From: Henriciella sp. AS95
Lineage (GTDB): Bacteria; Pseudomonadota; Alphaproteobacteria; Caulobacterales; Hyphomonadaceae
DNA: 64,000 bases
Direction: 5' to 3'
Assembly: GCF_038900055.1 (NCBI RefSeq)
Contig: NZ_JBBMQM010000001.1
Coordinates: 930,001 to 994,000, forward strand
Below are positions 1 to 8,280 of this stretch, in pieces; the first letter of the stretch is position 1, and every line of letters begins with the position of its first letter. A program made the position numbers and the translations under genes. Below the pieces are notes generated by a model. It was not told the origin of the DNA and ran no database searches. It was given only the letters and a program-made list of their open reading frames with translations.

Positions 1-597
1 TTGAAGACTTATTGGTGCGGGAAGGACGCTCTCTTCACCGGGTGTCCACCCTTCCGGGGTGGAGACGCCGTCTTGTTCAGCGGTTTGGAGGGCTGCCAGA
101 ACGCGAATAACTTCCTCGACGGAGCGGCCAACCGCGAGGGGGTAATGAATGACGGCCCGGATGAGTCCTTCAGGGTCAATGAAGAAGACGGAGCGGACAG
201 AGGCTGTCGACTGGGAATCGTCGTGGATCATGCCGTAAGCGCGCGCAATCGACATGGAAATGTCTTCGATGATCGGAAATGAAATTCGAACATCAAACCT
301 GGCTTCGATATCCTTTACCCAGGCGAGATGTGAGTAAAGGCTGTCAACCGACAGGCCGAGCAGGTCGCAGTTGAGCGCAGCAAATCGATCAGCCTTCTTT
401 TGGAAAGCAATGAACTCCGACGTGCAGACAGGCGTAAAATCTGCCGGGTGCGAGAAGAAGACAAGCCAGCGTCCGCGATAATCGGAAAGCCGTATGGGCC
501 CCTGGGTCGAGCGCGCCTCAAAGTCGGGAGCGACAGAACCAATACCCGCGGTGGGCAGCGATGGCGTGGCGCTTGTGCCGTCGATTTGATGGGTCAT
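1..597 (-). CDS. Peroxiredoxin (1-Cys/Prx6-like), C-terminus cut by window edge
   Basis: Thiol peroxidase of the AhpC/TSA superfamily, expected to reduce peroxides or sulfur species in the cytosol. The 199 visible residues begin MTHQIDG and remain open to base 1. The Prx active-site motif PADFTPVCTSE is clear, with the peroxidatic cysteine at about residue 58; the PVCT form and the later motif SVRSVFFIDPEG are typical of the Prx6/1-Cys group. The start ATG (595-597) follows a plausible GAGG-type ribosome site. It is divergent from the YeeE/BigR sulfur genes with an 84-base AT-rich gap, so shared sulfide or persulfide control is likely (inference). Confidence 0.9.
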   Translation of the reverse strand, partial: MTHQIDGTSATPSLPTAGIGSVAPDFEARSTQGPIRLSDYRGRWLVFFSHPADFTPVCTSEFIAFQKKADRFAALNCDLLGLSVDSLYSHLAWVKDIEARFDVRISFPIIEDISMSIARAYGMIHDDSQSTASVRSVFFIDPEGLIRAVIHYPLAVGRSVEEVIRVLAALQTAEQDGVSTPEGWTPGEESVLPAPISLQ

Positions 598-614
598 GCG
601 ATCTCCTCAGTTGC

Positions 615-627
615 ATTTTAATAAAAT
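615..627. promoter_or_regulatory. AT-rich 13-bp palindrome in divergent promoter, possible BigR operator
   Basis: ATTTTA-A-TAAAAT is a perfect inverted repeat around a single A. It is followed by AT-rich direct repeats (AAATAC twice) up to about 640, in the gap between peroxiredoxin and yeeE genes. BigR/SqrR-type repressors bind AT-rich palindromes, so this is the best operator candidate near the bigR-like gene; binding itself is inferred. Confidence 0.4.
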
Positions 628-681
628 ACAAAATACAAATATGTCAATTGATAGTATGTTTCAAAGCTTCAAGGAGGCTTC

Positions 682-1107
682 ATGGAAAATTTCACGCCTG
701 TCAGCGCTAGCGTCGGTGGGGCGCTTATTGGGCTATCTGCAGTGATATTGATGCTGACCAATGGCCGGATCGCAGGCATTAGCGGTGTGTTTTCCGGAGC
801 GGTTTTCGCCGAACCGGGCGACAAGGCGTGGCGGGCTCTCTTCGTGCTTGGGCTGATCGCCGCGCCGCTGGTCTATCTGGCGGTTACCGGAACACGTCCG
901 GACTTCCAGTTGAGCGCCGGATGGCCACTCATTATTGCGGGTGGGCTTCTCGTCGGATTTGGAACGCGGCTGGGCTCAGGCTGCACAAGCGGACATGGCG
1001 TTTGTGGGCTGTCTCGCCTTTCGCCCCGCTCAATGGTCTCAGTCGCGCTGTTCATGGGCGCCGGTATGGCGACCGTTGCTCTCTTAAAGCCGTTGGTGGG
1101 AGGCTAG
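682..1107 (+). CDS. YeeE/YedE family transporter subunit, first half
   Basis: Integral membrane protein of the YeeE/YedE (DUF395, sulfur transport) family, 141 aa, about four hydrophobic segments. Family members such as TsuA move thiosulfate or related sulfur species across the inner membrane. The conserved block GTRLGSGCTSGHGVCGLSR carries cysteines at about residues 101 and 108. Start ATG has an AAGGAGG site just upstream. The stop lies three bases before the next gene, which encodes the second half; alphaproteobacteria often have such split pairs beside bigR. The transported substrate cannot be read from the sequence. Confidence 0.88.
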   Translation: MENFTPVSASVGGALIGLSAVILMLTNGRIAGISGVFSGAVFAEPGDKAWRALFVLGLIAAPLVYLAVTGTRPDFQLSAGWPLIIAGGLLVGFGTRLGSGCTSGHGVCGLSRLSPRSMVSVALFMGAGMATVALLKPLVGG

Positions 1108-1110
1108 GCC

Positions 1111-1536
1111 ATGGCGCGCAACGTAGCAGCCCTCTTCGCGGGTTTGATCTTCGGACTTGGTCTCGTGATTTCGCAAATGGTCAACCCGGCGAAGGTGATC
1201 GCTTTTCTGGATATTTTTGGTGACTGGGACCCTTCACTTGCACTGGTGATGGGCGGTGCGCTGCTCGTCACGGCAATCGGCTATCGCCTGGTTTGGACAA
1301 GGCGGCGTCCGTTCTTCGAGAGCAAATTCCTGTTGCCGGGTAATCGGCAGGTCGACAGCAAACTTGCGATCGGTGCGGTCCTGTTTGGCATAGGCTGGGG
1401 CCTGGTTGGTCTTTGCCCGGGACCTGCGATCACGGCAATCACTCTGGGTGGTTGGGAAGCGGCTGGATTTCTCGCTGCCATGATTGGCGGGATGGTGCTT
1501 TACCAATTCTTTGAGTGGATCAGAGTTCGGTCGTAA
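1111..1536 (+). CDS. YeeE/YedE family transporter subunit, second half (DUF6691-like)
   Basis: Second half of the split sulfur-species transporter, 141 aa, with four hydrophobic helices. The N-terminal block GLVISQMVNPAKV and the C-terminal block GLVGLCPGPAI (Cys about 102) are family signatures. It starts three bases after the preceding gene stops, so the two are co-transcribed and probably assemble into one transporter. The ArsR-type regulator gene follows after 110 bases on the same strand. Confidence 0.88.
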   Translation: MARNVAALFAGLIFGLGLVISQMVNPAKVIAFLDIFGDWDPSLALVMGGALLVTAIGYRLVWTRRRPFFESKFLLPGNRQVDSKLAIGAVLFGIGWGLVGLCPGPAITAITLGGWEAAGFLAAMIGGMVLYQFFEWIRVRS

Positions 1537-1646
1537 AAAGGCTAATGTCGCAGCCCCGTGAAGTCTGCTGTTCGGATTTTGATAATTTCACAAATTCGGC
1601 GATATTCTGCTCTGGTGCGGCGCGCTCATGAACTGGAGGTATTCAG

Positions 1647-1979
1647 GTGGGACAGGTTACCCAGATTCCACCGATTTTGGATCTTGAGGCGAACCCGCAG
1701 CTGGTATCCGAGGTCGCGGACCTTTTGAAGGCGATGGCGTCAGAGTCACGGCTGAAGATGTTGTGCCTGCTCAGTGAATCGGAGCTTTCCGTCACTGCGC
1801 TCGCCGAAAAGACGGAGCAGACGGCTTCCTCGGTATCGCAACATCTCTCGAAGTTGAAGTCGGTCGGATTGGTCGAAAGTCGCCGTGTTGCGCAGACCAT
1901 CTATTATTGTGCGCGTGACGGCATTGGCATGGACTTGATGGACGTGCTTTGCCGGCATTTCCGGCCTGACGCCCACTGA
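1647..1979 (+). CDS. bigR: ArsR-family transcriptional regulator, BigR/SqrR-like
   Basis: Winged-helix ArsR/SmtB repressor, 110 aa. The recognition region TASSVSQHLSKLKSVGLVESRR lies at about residues 59-80 and is followed by the wing TIYYC. Cysteines at 40 and 102 sit where BigR/SqrR persulfide sensors keep their redox pair, with an extra Cys88. These sensors release DNA when the pair forms a polysulfide bridge. Start is GTG at 1647 because GGAGGT lies seven bases upstream; the ATG at 1628 is out of frame. The location beside YeeE halves and peroxiredoxin supports sulfide sensing, though the symbol rests on resemblance only. Confidence 0.78.
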   Translation: MGQVTQIPPILDLEANPQLVSEVADLLKAMASESRLKMLCLLSESELSVTALAEKTEQTASSVSQHLSKLKSVGLVESRRVAQTIYYCARDGIGMDLMDVLCRHFRPDAH

Positions 1980-2663
1980 AACTCCGGCCGTGGCTGACTT
2001 AAGTGCAAGGGTGGCGCGCGATTTCAACTGTTTCGGAGTTTGCGCCCCTTTGAATGCCAGCGCGTCTGGATTCTGGTGATTTCGAGCTTCGGCGACGCGA
2101 GATGGCTGCTTCGGAAATGCGACCGGAGATAGGGCCGTTCCTGTAAAGGCGACAGCTGATTCAATGGTTACCCAGGGTAGATATTTTGGACCCTGAAAAA
2201 GGGGCTGAATTAGCGCACGGTCAGTGCTTTTCCCGGCGTCCTAGGTTCCAGATTTTACGAAGAAAATCCCGTATCAGGCGTGTCCGATTCCCCTGTCAGG
2301 TGAAAAGCCAGAACGCGCGTAATTTACACTTTACAAAGGTTACTGAAAGTTTAATTCTCGGTGTGTTCGATTGGGGATCCGCATCTTCAGTTGGGCCGAC
2401 AATTAGAGTTCATGGGGACGAACCGCAGCTTTTTACGGCGCTCTTCGCTGCCGCCTCTCTGGCGCGCATCGTGGGAAGCGTTCTGATCCATTCCAACTCC
2501 TGTCGAAACATAAGTTTTGAGGCTTGAAGCCTTGAGACGGAAGAGCCTGAAGCGGATGTAAATTGAATTCAGGCCCAGGTTGGGGATGACGCAGCGAAAG
2601 TTGCGAAGTCTGATTATCGAGCGACACCGATTGGTGGGGTCCTCAGAAAAGGGAACTAAACAC
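1980..2663. other. 684-base intergenic region before the pilin gene
   Basis: No convincing gene is present. A 113-codon open frame (2186-2527, plus) has low-complexity arginine-rich sequence, no ribosome site and no family resemblance, so it is treated as chance. The stretch is less GC-rich in its second half, including a TTTACACTTTACAAAGG segment near 2327-2342, and presumably holds the pilin promoter and a long leader. Confidence 0.5.
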
Positions 2664-3239
2664 GTGAAAAAATTTGCAATTGCATCAGTAGCGGCACTCG
2701 CTATCGCTGGCGCAGCATCTGCCGAGTTCATCGACGCAAACGGTGGCGATGCAGAGCTGGAGCTTGTGCTGAACGGAACCGTTCAGGAAATCTGTGGCAT
2801 CACGGCTGCTAGCAGCTCCATCGACGTCGATTTTGGTGAACTGGCCGCGACGGATGGCCCGATCACCCGCAGCGCTGACTTCGGTATCGTTTGCAACGCT
2901 GCCGGTGGCGCTACCTTCGGCATGAGCTCGGCAAATGGCGGCTACCTGCTTCGCGGCGGCACCGAAACCGGTCCGGGCAACGAGATCACTTACAAGGTGA
3001 ACTTTGACACCGGCGGCGATGCGTTCCCTGGTATCTCTCCCGGTACGCCACCGCTGAACCTGACGGTCGACCGTAGCTTCACCGTTCCCGGCTCCACCGA
3101 GCTCCTGAGCGGCCGTGAAGTTGGCGCAGCGATCGTGCTGAACGGCGTTAAGGGCCCAGACTTCAACGACGCACCGACGACAACCGTCTTTGCGGGTGCC
3201 TATTCCGACACTGTAACGGTTTCGGTAACCGCCAACTAA
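2664..3239 (+). CDS. Secreted pilin-like subunit (chaperone-usher fibre, spore-coat-U-like)
   Basis: Probable major subunit of a chaperone-usher surface fibre, 191 aa. A Sec signal peptide (residues 1-20) ends in AASA. The mature part is small, rich in Gly, Thr and Ala, with two cysteines (about 44 and 77) in the contexts EICGIT and IVCNA, expected to form the fold's disulfide, and a C-terminal beta strand (SDTVTVSVTAN). GTG at 2664 is chosen because it starts the signal peptide directly; an upstream ATG at 2580 would add 28 non-signal residues. A strong terminator follows, so it is probably made in excess of the assembly proteins downstream. Confidence 0.75.
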   Translation: MKKFAIASVAALAIAGAASAEFIDANGGDAELELVLNGTVQEICGITAASSSIDVDFGELAATDGPITRSADFGIVCNAAGGATFGMSSANGGYLLRGGTETGPGNEITYKVNFDTGGDAFPGISPGTPPLNLTVDRSFTVPGSTELLSGREVGAAIVLNGVKGPDFNDAPTTTVFAGAYSDTVTVSVTAN

Positions 3240-3259
3240 TATTTGGCGTTTTAATGTAG

Positions 3260-3292
3260 CGGGGCCAATCTCACCAGGTTGGCCCCGTTTTT
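3260..3292 (+). terminator. Rho-independent terminator after pilin gene
   Basis: A nine-base perfect stem, CGGGGCCAA (3260-3268) with TTGGCCCCG (3279-3287), closes a ten-base loop and is followed by five T. It sits between the pilin and chaperone genes, which fits partial read-through: abundant subunit, scarce chaperone and usher. Confidence 0.9.
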
Positions 3293-3332
3293 GCGTTCTT
3301 ATGCGTAGATTATAATAAGGGCAGGATTGTCG

Positions 3333-4055
3333 ATGCACAGAAGCGTAAACGCCGCCATCGGACTGAGCCTGGTTTTGGCTTGGGGTTCTCTAAGTGCAAG
3401 TGCGTTCGAAGTGCAGCCTATGCGGCACTCTGTCTATCCCGAAAGCGGACAGACCACGGGCCTCTTGACGGTAAAAAACACACGAAGCAAACCGCTTCCG
3501 GTGGAGCTGGTCGTTGAAAAACGGGTGTTCGGGGAAAATGGCGAGCAGACGCTCGTTCCGGCAGATGATGATTTCATAATCTTTCCATTTCAGGCTCTTA
3601 TAGAGCCAGGTGCCAAGCAGGCTTTTCGCTTTCAGTATGTCGGTGATCAGACTGTCACTTCTGAAACAGCCTATACGATCCATGTGCGGGAAGTTCCTGT
3701 CGAACTCGAGCCCGGATTCACCGGACTGCGCTACGTCTACAGTTTCGGCGTGGTCGTCTATGTCGAGAATGCTCGGGCAGAATCCGAACTTTCAATAAGT
3801 GACGTCGTCAGGGATGGCGACACGCTCAAGATGACGGTGAAGAATTCCGGCAACTCGTTTGGCAGACTGACGAATGACCGCCTGATCCTGTCCCAGGGTG
3901 ACACCAAGCTTGAGCTCGAAGGCGAGTCGTTTATGAGCATCGCTGATCATGTTGTTGTGCCGCCTGAAAACCAGATTCCTCTGACGCTTAATTTGAGCGA
4001 GCTAAACATAGCAGCCGGAGACTTAAGTGTTTCACTTGAAGAAACTCCCGACTGA
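3333..4055 (+). CDS. Periplasmic pilus-assembly chaperone (PapD/FimC-like)
   Basis: Periplasmic chaperone for fibre subunits, 240 aa. It has a signal peptide to about residue 24 (LSASA then FEVQPM), followed by the two immunoglobulin-like domains of the family: an N-terminal domain with PMRHSVYPESGQTTGLLTVKNT and the edge-strand region AKQAFRFQYVG, then a second domain with VKNSGNSFGRLTND. ATG 3333 is preferred over TTG 3327 because AGGA lies six bases ahead of it. The gene overlaps the usher gene by 29 bases and follows the pilin gene; the three form one locus. Confidence 0.85.
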   Translation: MHRSVNAAIGLSLVLAWGSLSASAFEVQPMRHSVYPESGQTTGLLTVKNTRSKPLPVELVVEKRVFGENGEQTLVPADDDFIIFPFQALIEPGAKQAFRFQYVGDQTVTSETAYTIHVREVPVELEPGFTGLRYVYSFGVVVYVENARAESELSISDVVRDGDTLKMTVKNSGNSFGRLTNDRLILSQGDTKLELEGESFMSIADHVVVPPENQIPLTLNLSELNIAAGDLSVSLEETPD

Positions 4056-6765
4056 GTTCGTCTCTCCCACATCGTCTTCGAACAGGATGCGCGCAAAGCG
4101 CCGGCTGGCCTTCTTGCTCGGCACAGCCGCCGCGATAGCAACCCCTGTTGCCTTCGCAGAAGAAGCTGACGAAACCCGACCAATAGACGCGTCCACGATG
4201 TCGGTACCGGTTGTGCCGAAATCTGCGCAGCCGCGCTCTGCCACGGAGCAGGCGAAGCGGCTGCCTTTAGCGACAGCGGAACCGAAGTCCGGCGATGCAC
4301 CCTTGTCGGTGTCGGTGCAGGTGCCGTCCAATTCGCCGACGTTCTACATGCTCGATACGCCGGCGCCTCAACCTTCGTCTTCGCGAAATGAGCAGCCCTC
4401 GAGAATTGACGCGTTCAATGAGAACCAGTCGAAAGTCGTTACGATTGAGCTCGCCGCGACTTATCAGGGGCGCAAACTCGGCCTCATAACGGTTGAAACA
4501 ACGCTGACACGCGTGCTGAACGTCGAAGCGAGCCAGTTGAGGGCTGCGCTGGAGCCTTATGTCGACGAAAGCACACAGCTGTTACTGTCCCAATTCAGAA
4601 GTGGGTTTGTCTCGGTTGAGCGACTGCAGGCGATCGGTGTTACGGCCCGCCTCGACCCGGCCACGCTAACCTTGACGATTGAGGCGCCTCCAAAAAAAGA
4701 GGGTCCGTTGGACATGAATTTGGGCGGCCGCGAAGCGCCCGAGGGCACTCAAACGGCGGATGCCGCAAACTTCGCGGCGGGTCTCACGTCGACTTTTCTC
4801 TTTAACGAAGACTTCGAAGACGCCAATTCCAGTACGCTGTCCACGTCCTTGTCAGGGTTTGTGAACTACGGCGGCGTTCGTGGCCTGAATTTGGACTATG
4901 GCGGTATCCTGACTTTCGATGATGGCACGGGAGAGAGCCGGTTCGACGCTGACCGGACAATACTCTTCATGGACCGTCCGGAACATGCCCTCAGATTTGA
5001 GGCTGGTACGCTGTATACGCCCCTGTCAGAACTTGCGGGCGAGAACGATTTCCTGGGTGTGGGCATCACCAAGTCCTACCGCCGTCTTCAACCGACACGC
5101 GTTTTGCGGCCGCTTGGACAAAGATCATTTGAGCTGAACCGAGCGAGCGAAGTCACGGTCCTTGTCGATGGTCAGGAAATCTCCCGCTTCGATGCTCCGG
5201 CGGGGGCCGTCAATCTCAATGATATTCCGTTGGCGAACATATCCAACCGCGTCTCGATTGTTGTCGAAGACGAGTTTGGCCGCCGCGAAACCCAGAGTTT
5301 CAGCGTCGCGTCGGATGCGATGTTGCTTCAGCCCGGACTGTCTGAGTATTCCTTTGGGATCGGCCAGAAACGGGACCGCAATCGCAGTGGGTTCACCTAC
5401 ACTGACGACGTCGTGGCGGCGGGCAACTACAGTTTCGGTCTCAATTCCAATCTGACGCTGGGCGCTTTCGGCTACGCCTCGGAAGAGCTTTCAGTCGTCG
5501 GCACACAATCAGTGTTTGGCCTTCTCGATGGCATCGCGCAACTGGAACTCGGATATTCGGATTCCGAGACCTCAGGAAATGGACTCGCGACGTCACTCGA
5601 TTATCGCTGGAACAGTTCACCCAACGCCGTTCGATCCCAGAATTTCGCTTTTGCATTTGATTACCGGGACAGGAATTTCACAACGGCGGGTTCGCAATTC
5701 GGCGTAGGCATTAAATACGACGCTTCGGCTTTTTATGAGCTGCAGCTGACCAATCGTCTCAGAATGAACCTGTCGGGGACATACTCGGAAGACTACTACT
5801 CCGATACTGCCGCCAAGAGTATTGCGCTTGGAAGCAGCTATCAATTTGGTCATTTCTTCTTTGGTGCCGGTGTGCGCGTGGGATCCGATCTCAATGGGGA
5901 CGACGACGTCGGCGGCTTTGTGACGCTGACCCGGCGCTTTGGCGATCGCGGCTCGGCGAATGCGCGCTATGACACGAGAAGTGACCGGGCAAGCCTGCGG
6001 TACAGACGTCCAGCGCGCGACGAGGTCGGCAGTTTCGGGTACGAAGCCGAGCTTAGCAGCCGCGACCAGGATGTGAGCTTGAGAGGGGCGGCCGACTACA
6101 CTGCAAACAGGTACCGAACACGTGTATCCTTCACGCAATTAAACCGCGATAACGACGCGATCGGGGACGATTCAAGACTGACGGCGCGCTTCCAGACCGG
6201 TATCGCTTTCGCTGATGGTCAGTTCGGAATCGGCCGCGATCCAGGGCGCGGATTCGTCATGGTCGACAAGCATGAGAGCCTTGATGGTGCTCGCACCACG
6301 ATCAAAGCGCGTGGCCGGCGGGCCGTAAAGGCGACGTCCGGACTGCTTGGCCCGGCAATCGCCCGCGTAAACTCACCTTATGTGCCGACCACAATTCCGG
6401 TTGATGTCCTGGATGCGCCGATCGGATACAATGTTGGCGAAGGGGCCTACTATGTCGTGCCGGGCGCACGGTCCGGCATCAAGATCACAATTGGCAACGA
6501 TGCGTTCCGCAGCGTGGTGGCAACGTTCGTCGCATATGACGAGCCGCTGAAACTGACGGCGGGCACAATCACCAACAAGACAACCGGCGACACCCAGGTT
6601 ACGTTTACCAATAATGCTGGCCGGGCATTGGTTTCCAATCTCACGCCAGGCGAGTATCTGCTTGAATTCGCCGGAACTGACTTTACTTTCGAGTTTGCGG
6701 TCGACGAGGACACCGAGGCCTTTTCTGATCTAGGCTTGATCGATCTCACGCAAGGGGACTCATGA
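4027..6765 (+). CDS. Outer-membrane fimbrial usher (PapC/FimD-like)
   Basis: Outer-membrane usher that receives chaperone-subunit complexes and threads the fibre to the surface, 912 aa. It has a signal peptide ending near residue 44 (VAFA), a periplasmic N-terminal region (about 90-230), a long beta-barrel, a plug-like segment near 365-420 (SEVTVLVDGQEISRFDAP, then VVEDEFGRRETQ), and C-terminal small domains (about 780-890) ending TPGEYLLEFAGTDF. GTG 4027 has GGAG six bases upstream; ATG 4087 is an alternative giving a shorter signal peptide. The closest group is the divergent alpha-proteobacterial ushers rather than enterobacterial FimD. Confidence 0.85.
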   Translation: MFHLKKLPTEFVSPTSSSNRMRAKRRLAFLLGTAAAIATPVAFAEEADETRPIDASTMSVPVVPKSAQPRSATEQAKRLPLATAEPKSGDAPLSVSVQVPSNSPTFYMLDTPAPQPSSSRNEQPSRIDAFNENQSKVVTIELAATYQGRKLGLITVETTLTRVLNVEASQLRAALEPYVDESTQLLLSQFRSGFVSVERLQAIGVTARLDPATLTLTIEAPPKKEGPLDMNLGGREAPEGTQTADAANFAAGLTSTFLFNEDFEDANSSTLSTSLSGFVNYGGVRGLNLDYGGILTFDDGTGESRFDADRTILFMDRPEHALRFEAGTLYTPLSELAGENDFLGVGITKSYRRLQPTRVLRPLGQRSFELNRASEVTVLVDGQEISRFDAPAGAVNLNDIPLANISNRVSIVVEDEFGRRETQSFSVASDAMLLQPGLSEYSFGIGQKRDRNRSGFTYTDDVVAAGNYSFGLNSNLTLGAFGYASEELSVVGTQSVFGLLDGIAQLELGYSDSETSGNGLATSLDYRWNSSPNAVRSQNFAFAFDYRDRNFTTAGSQFGVGIKYDASAFYELQLTNRLRMNLSGTYSEDYYSDTAAKSIALGSSYQFGHFFFGAGVRVGSDLNGDDDVGGFVTLTRRFGDRGSANARYDTRSDRASLRYRRPARDEVGSFGYEAELSSRDQDVSLRGAADYTANRYRTRVSFTQLNRDNDAIGDDSRLTARFQTGIAFADGQFGIGRDPGRGFVMVDKHESLDGARTTIKARGRRAVKATSGLLGPAIARVNSPYVPTTIPVDVLDAPIGYNVGEGAYYVVPGARSGIKITIGNDAFRSVVATFVAYDEPLKLTAGTITNKTTGDTQVTFTNNAGRALVSNLTPGEYLLEFAGTDFTFEFAVDEDTEAFSDLGLIDLTQGDS

Positions 6766-7622
6766 TGAGGACTGCAGCTATTCTGACTTCGGCGATTTGC
6801 GGGCTGGGTGTGACCTTGCCAGCTCACGCCTGTACTGAATTCAACCTTGCGGCACAGCAAGTCGGGGACTCTGAATATAGCCCGAACAATCTGTCGCCGG
6901 TGGCGCTGCAGATTGAGATTTTCCTCATCGATGGACCGGCTGAAGCATCCTGTGCTTCGAACGTGGTGGAAATCGAAAGCCAGACGGCCTCTGGCGTACG
7001 TGAACTCATTGATGGCGGTCCGACGATTTCGGGCACAATCCCGCCAGGGCAGTCAGTGTTTTCGTCCTATACCGACCGAACGCTTCGTCTCTCCCAGCCG
7101 GCGGTCAGTCAACTTACCTCAACCGGTCGCCTGCTCTTCGAATACGCCTGGATTGAACCGGGTGCTTTCTTTCCGGCAGGGTCTTACTCGAACCTTCTCG
7201 ATGTAAAAGTGAACGGCGTGCCAGTCGACACTGTTGAACCACAGCTGGTTGTATCGCCCGCGATGCGTTTGCTTGGCGATGTTTCCGATGGGCATGGTCA
7301 GATCGATTTCGAGACGCTGGAAAGCAGCGAACAGATCACCTCGAACTTCATTTACCAGTCCAATGCAAACCTGTCTGTGACAGCACAGTCTCTGAATAAT
7401 GGCACGCTTGTCCATGAAGATGGGCCGGGCGTCTATTCGATCCCGTATGCCGCGTTCATCAATGACCGCGCCATTTCCACTAATGGGGCTCAGTCACTGC
7501 CGCTAAGCTCAAATATGGGGGCCCATAATATGGGGACCGTCCGGTTGCGGGTTGGAGATATTGGTGCGCCCGTCGCTGGCGACTATGCCGATACGCTAAC
7601 GTTGAGCTTTACGACCGATTGA
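6762..7622 (+). CDS. Exported two-domain fibre subunit, probable tip adhesin
   Basis: Secreted protein of 286 aa encoded directly after the usher with an ATGA start-stop overlap, so translation is coupled; AAGGGGA precedes the start. A signal peptide ends AHA before CTEFN. The mature part appears to have two beta-rich halves, the second ending DYADTLTLSFTTD, which resembles the last strand of spore-coat-U/Csu-type pilins. Two-domain subunits at this position in chaperone-usher loci are usually tip adhesins. That role is inferred from order and architecture; no binding specificity can be read. Confidence 0.65.
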   Translation: MMRTAAILTSAICGLGVTLPAHACTEFNLAAQQVGDSEYSPNNLSPVALQIEIFLIDGPAEASCASNVVEIESQTASGVRELIDGGPTISGTIPPGQSVFSSYTDRTLRLSQPAVSQLTSTGRLLFEYAWIEPGAFFPAGSYSNLLDVKVNGVPVDTVEPQLVVSPAMRLLGDVSDGHGQIDFETLESSEQITSNFIYQSNANLSVTAQSLNNGTLVHEDGPGVYSIPYAAFINDRAISTNGAQSLPLSSNMGAHNMGTVRLRVGDIGAPVAGDYADTLTLSFTTD

Positions 7623-7636
7623 TCGGGAAACTTGCG

Positions 7637-8071
7637 TTATTGGGCGTCGATCCCGATGATCAGATCTGACAGCTCAGCTGCGCTATTCGAGAAATCAATG
7701 TCGACCGCCTGAAGGCCGGGGCGAACCGGGGTCAGCATTACGCTGTCTGCTAATACAGATACAGGCCCAGTCGAGATATGCGCCGAGCGGGCTCCTGAGA
7801 TGTCCAGGCCCGGAACGCCGTCGAAAGTCAGCGTAAATCCGGAGGCGTTGCAAACCGTCGAGATACGCATGGTTGCGCCGTTCGCATTGGGTGTTGTTTC
7901 AGCGGAGCTTAATCCGCAGCTGCTCGCGACGCTGGCGCTCAAATTGATCTGCAGATCACTTTCGGCGAATGCGGCAGAGCCGTGCGCTGAAAGAGCGAGA
8001 CAGGTCAGGGAAACGAGAAGGGCGGCTCTGTTTGGCTTCATATCAGAAAGATACGGCTGAGAGCTTTCCAT
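7637..8071 (-). CDS. Second pilin-like secreted subunit, opposite strand
   Basis: Small exported protein of 144 aa, tail-to-tail with the fibre operon. ATG 8071 is chosen because AAAGGT lies seven bases upstream; longer frames lack a ribosome site. A signal peptide ends near residue 37 (SAAFA, then ESDLQ). The mature region has the same paired-cysteine layout as the major pilin (SCGLSSAE at about 52, TVCNASG at about 74), so it is likely a minor or alternative subunit of the same fibre. It could also be expressed independently, being on its own promoter. Confidence 0.6.
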   Translation of the reverse strand: MESSQPYLSDMKPNRAALLVSLTCLALSAHGSAAFAESDLQINLSASVASSCGLSSAETTPNANGATMRISTVCNASGFTLTFDGVPGLDISGARSAHISTGPVSVLADSVMLTPVRPGLQAVDIDFSNSAAELSDLIIGIDAQ

Positions 8072-8280
8072 CTCGTTACCTTTCAATAAGCCAGCAACAG
8101 TGGAGATCTCGCCCGTGCCCCAGCGCCCACCAAACACTATGGTTAACGGCTAACTGACTCGCTGATTGGTCGCAAGCAATCTGACGGTGAGAAATGCTTG
8201 GTGACGACCAATGCGCAAACTGCAGGTAGAGCCGCCCTCATTGAGCGTGCATCAAGGATACCTGAAGTCGGGATAGGGGC

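Noticed and set aside
2186-2527. 113-codon plus-strand open frame in the intergenic region
   Set aside because: No ribosome site, low-complexity basic sequence, no similarity to a known family.
2685-3338. 217-codon minus-strand open frame
   Set aside because: Antisense to the pilin with signal peptide and terminator; composition is arginine-rich shadow sequence.
7622-7657. ATCGGGA/TCCCGAT hairpin as terminator between convergent fibre genes
   Set aside because: Seven-base stem with a 22-base loop inside a coding end and no T-run; too weak.
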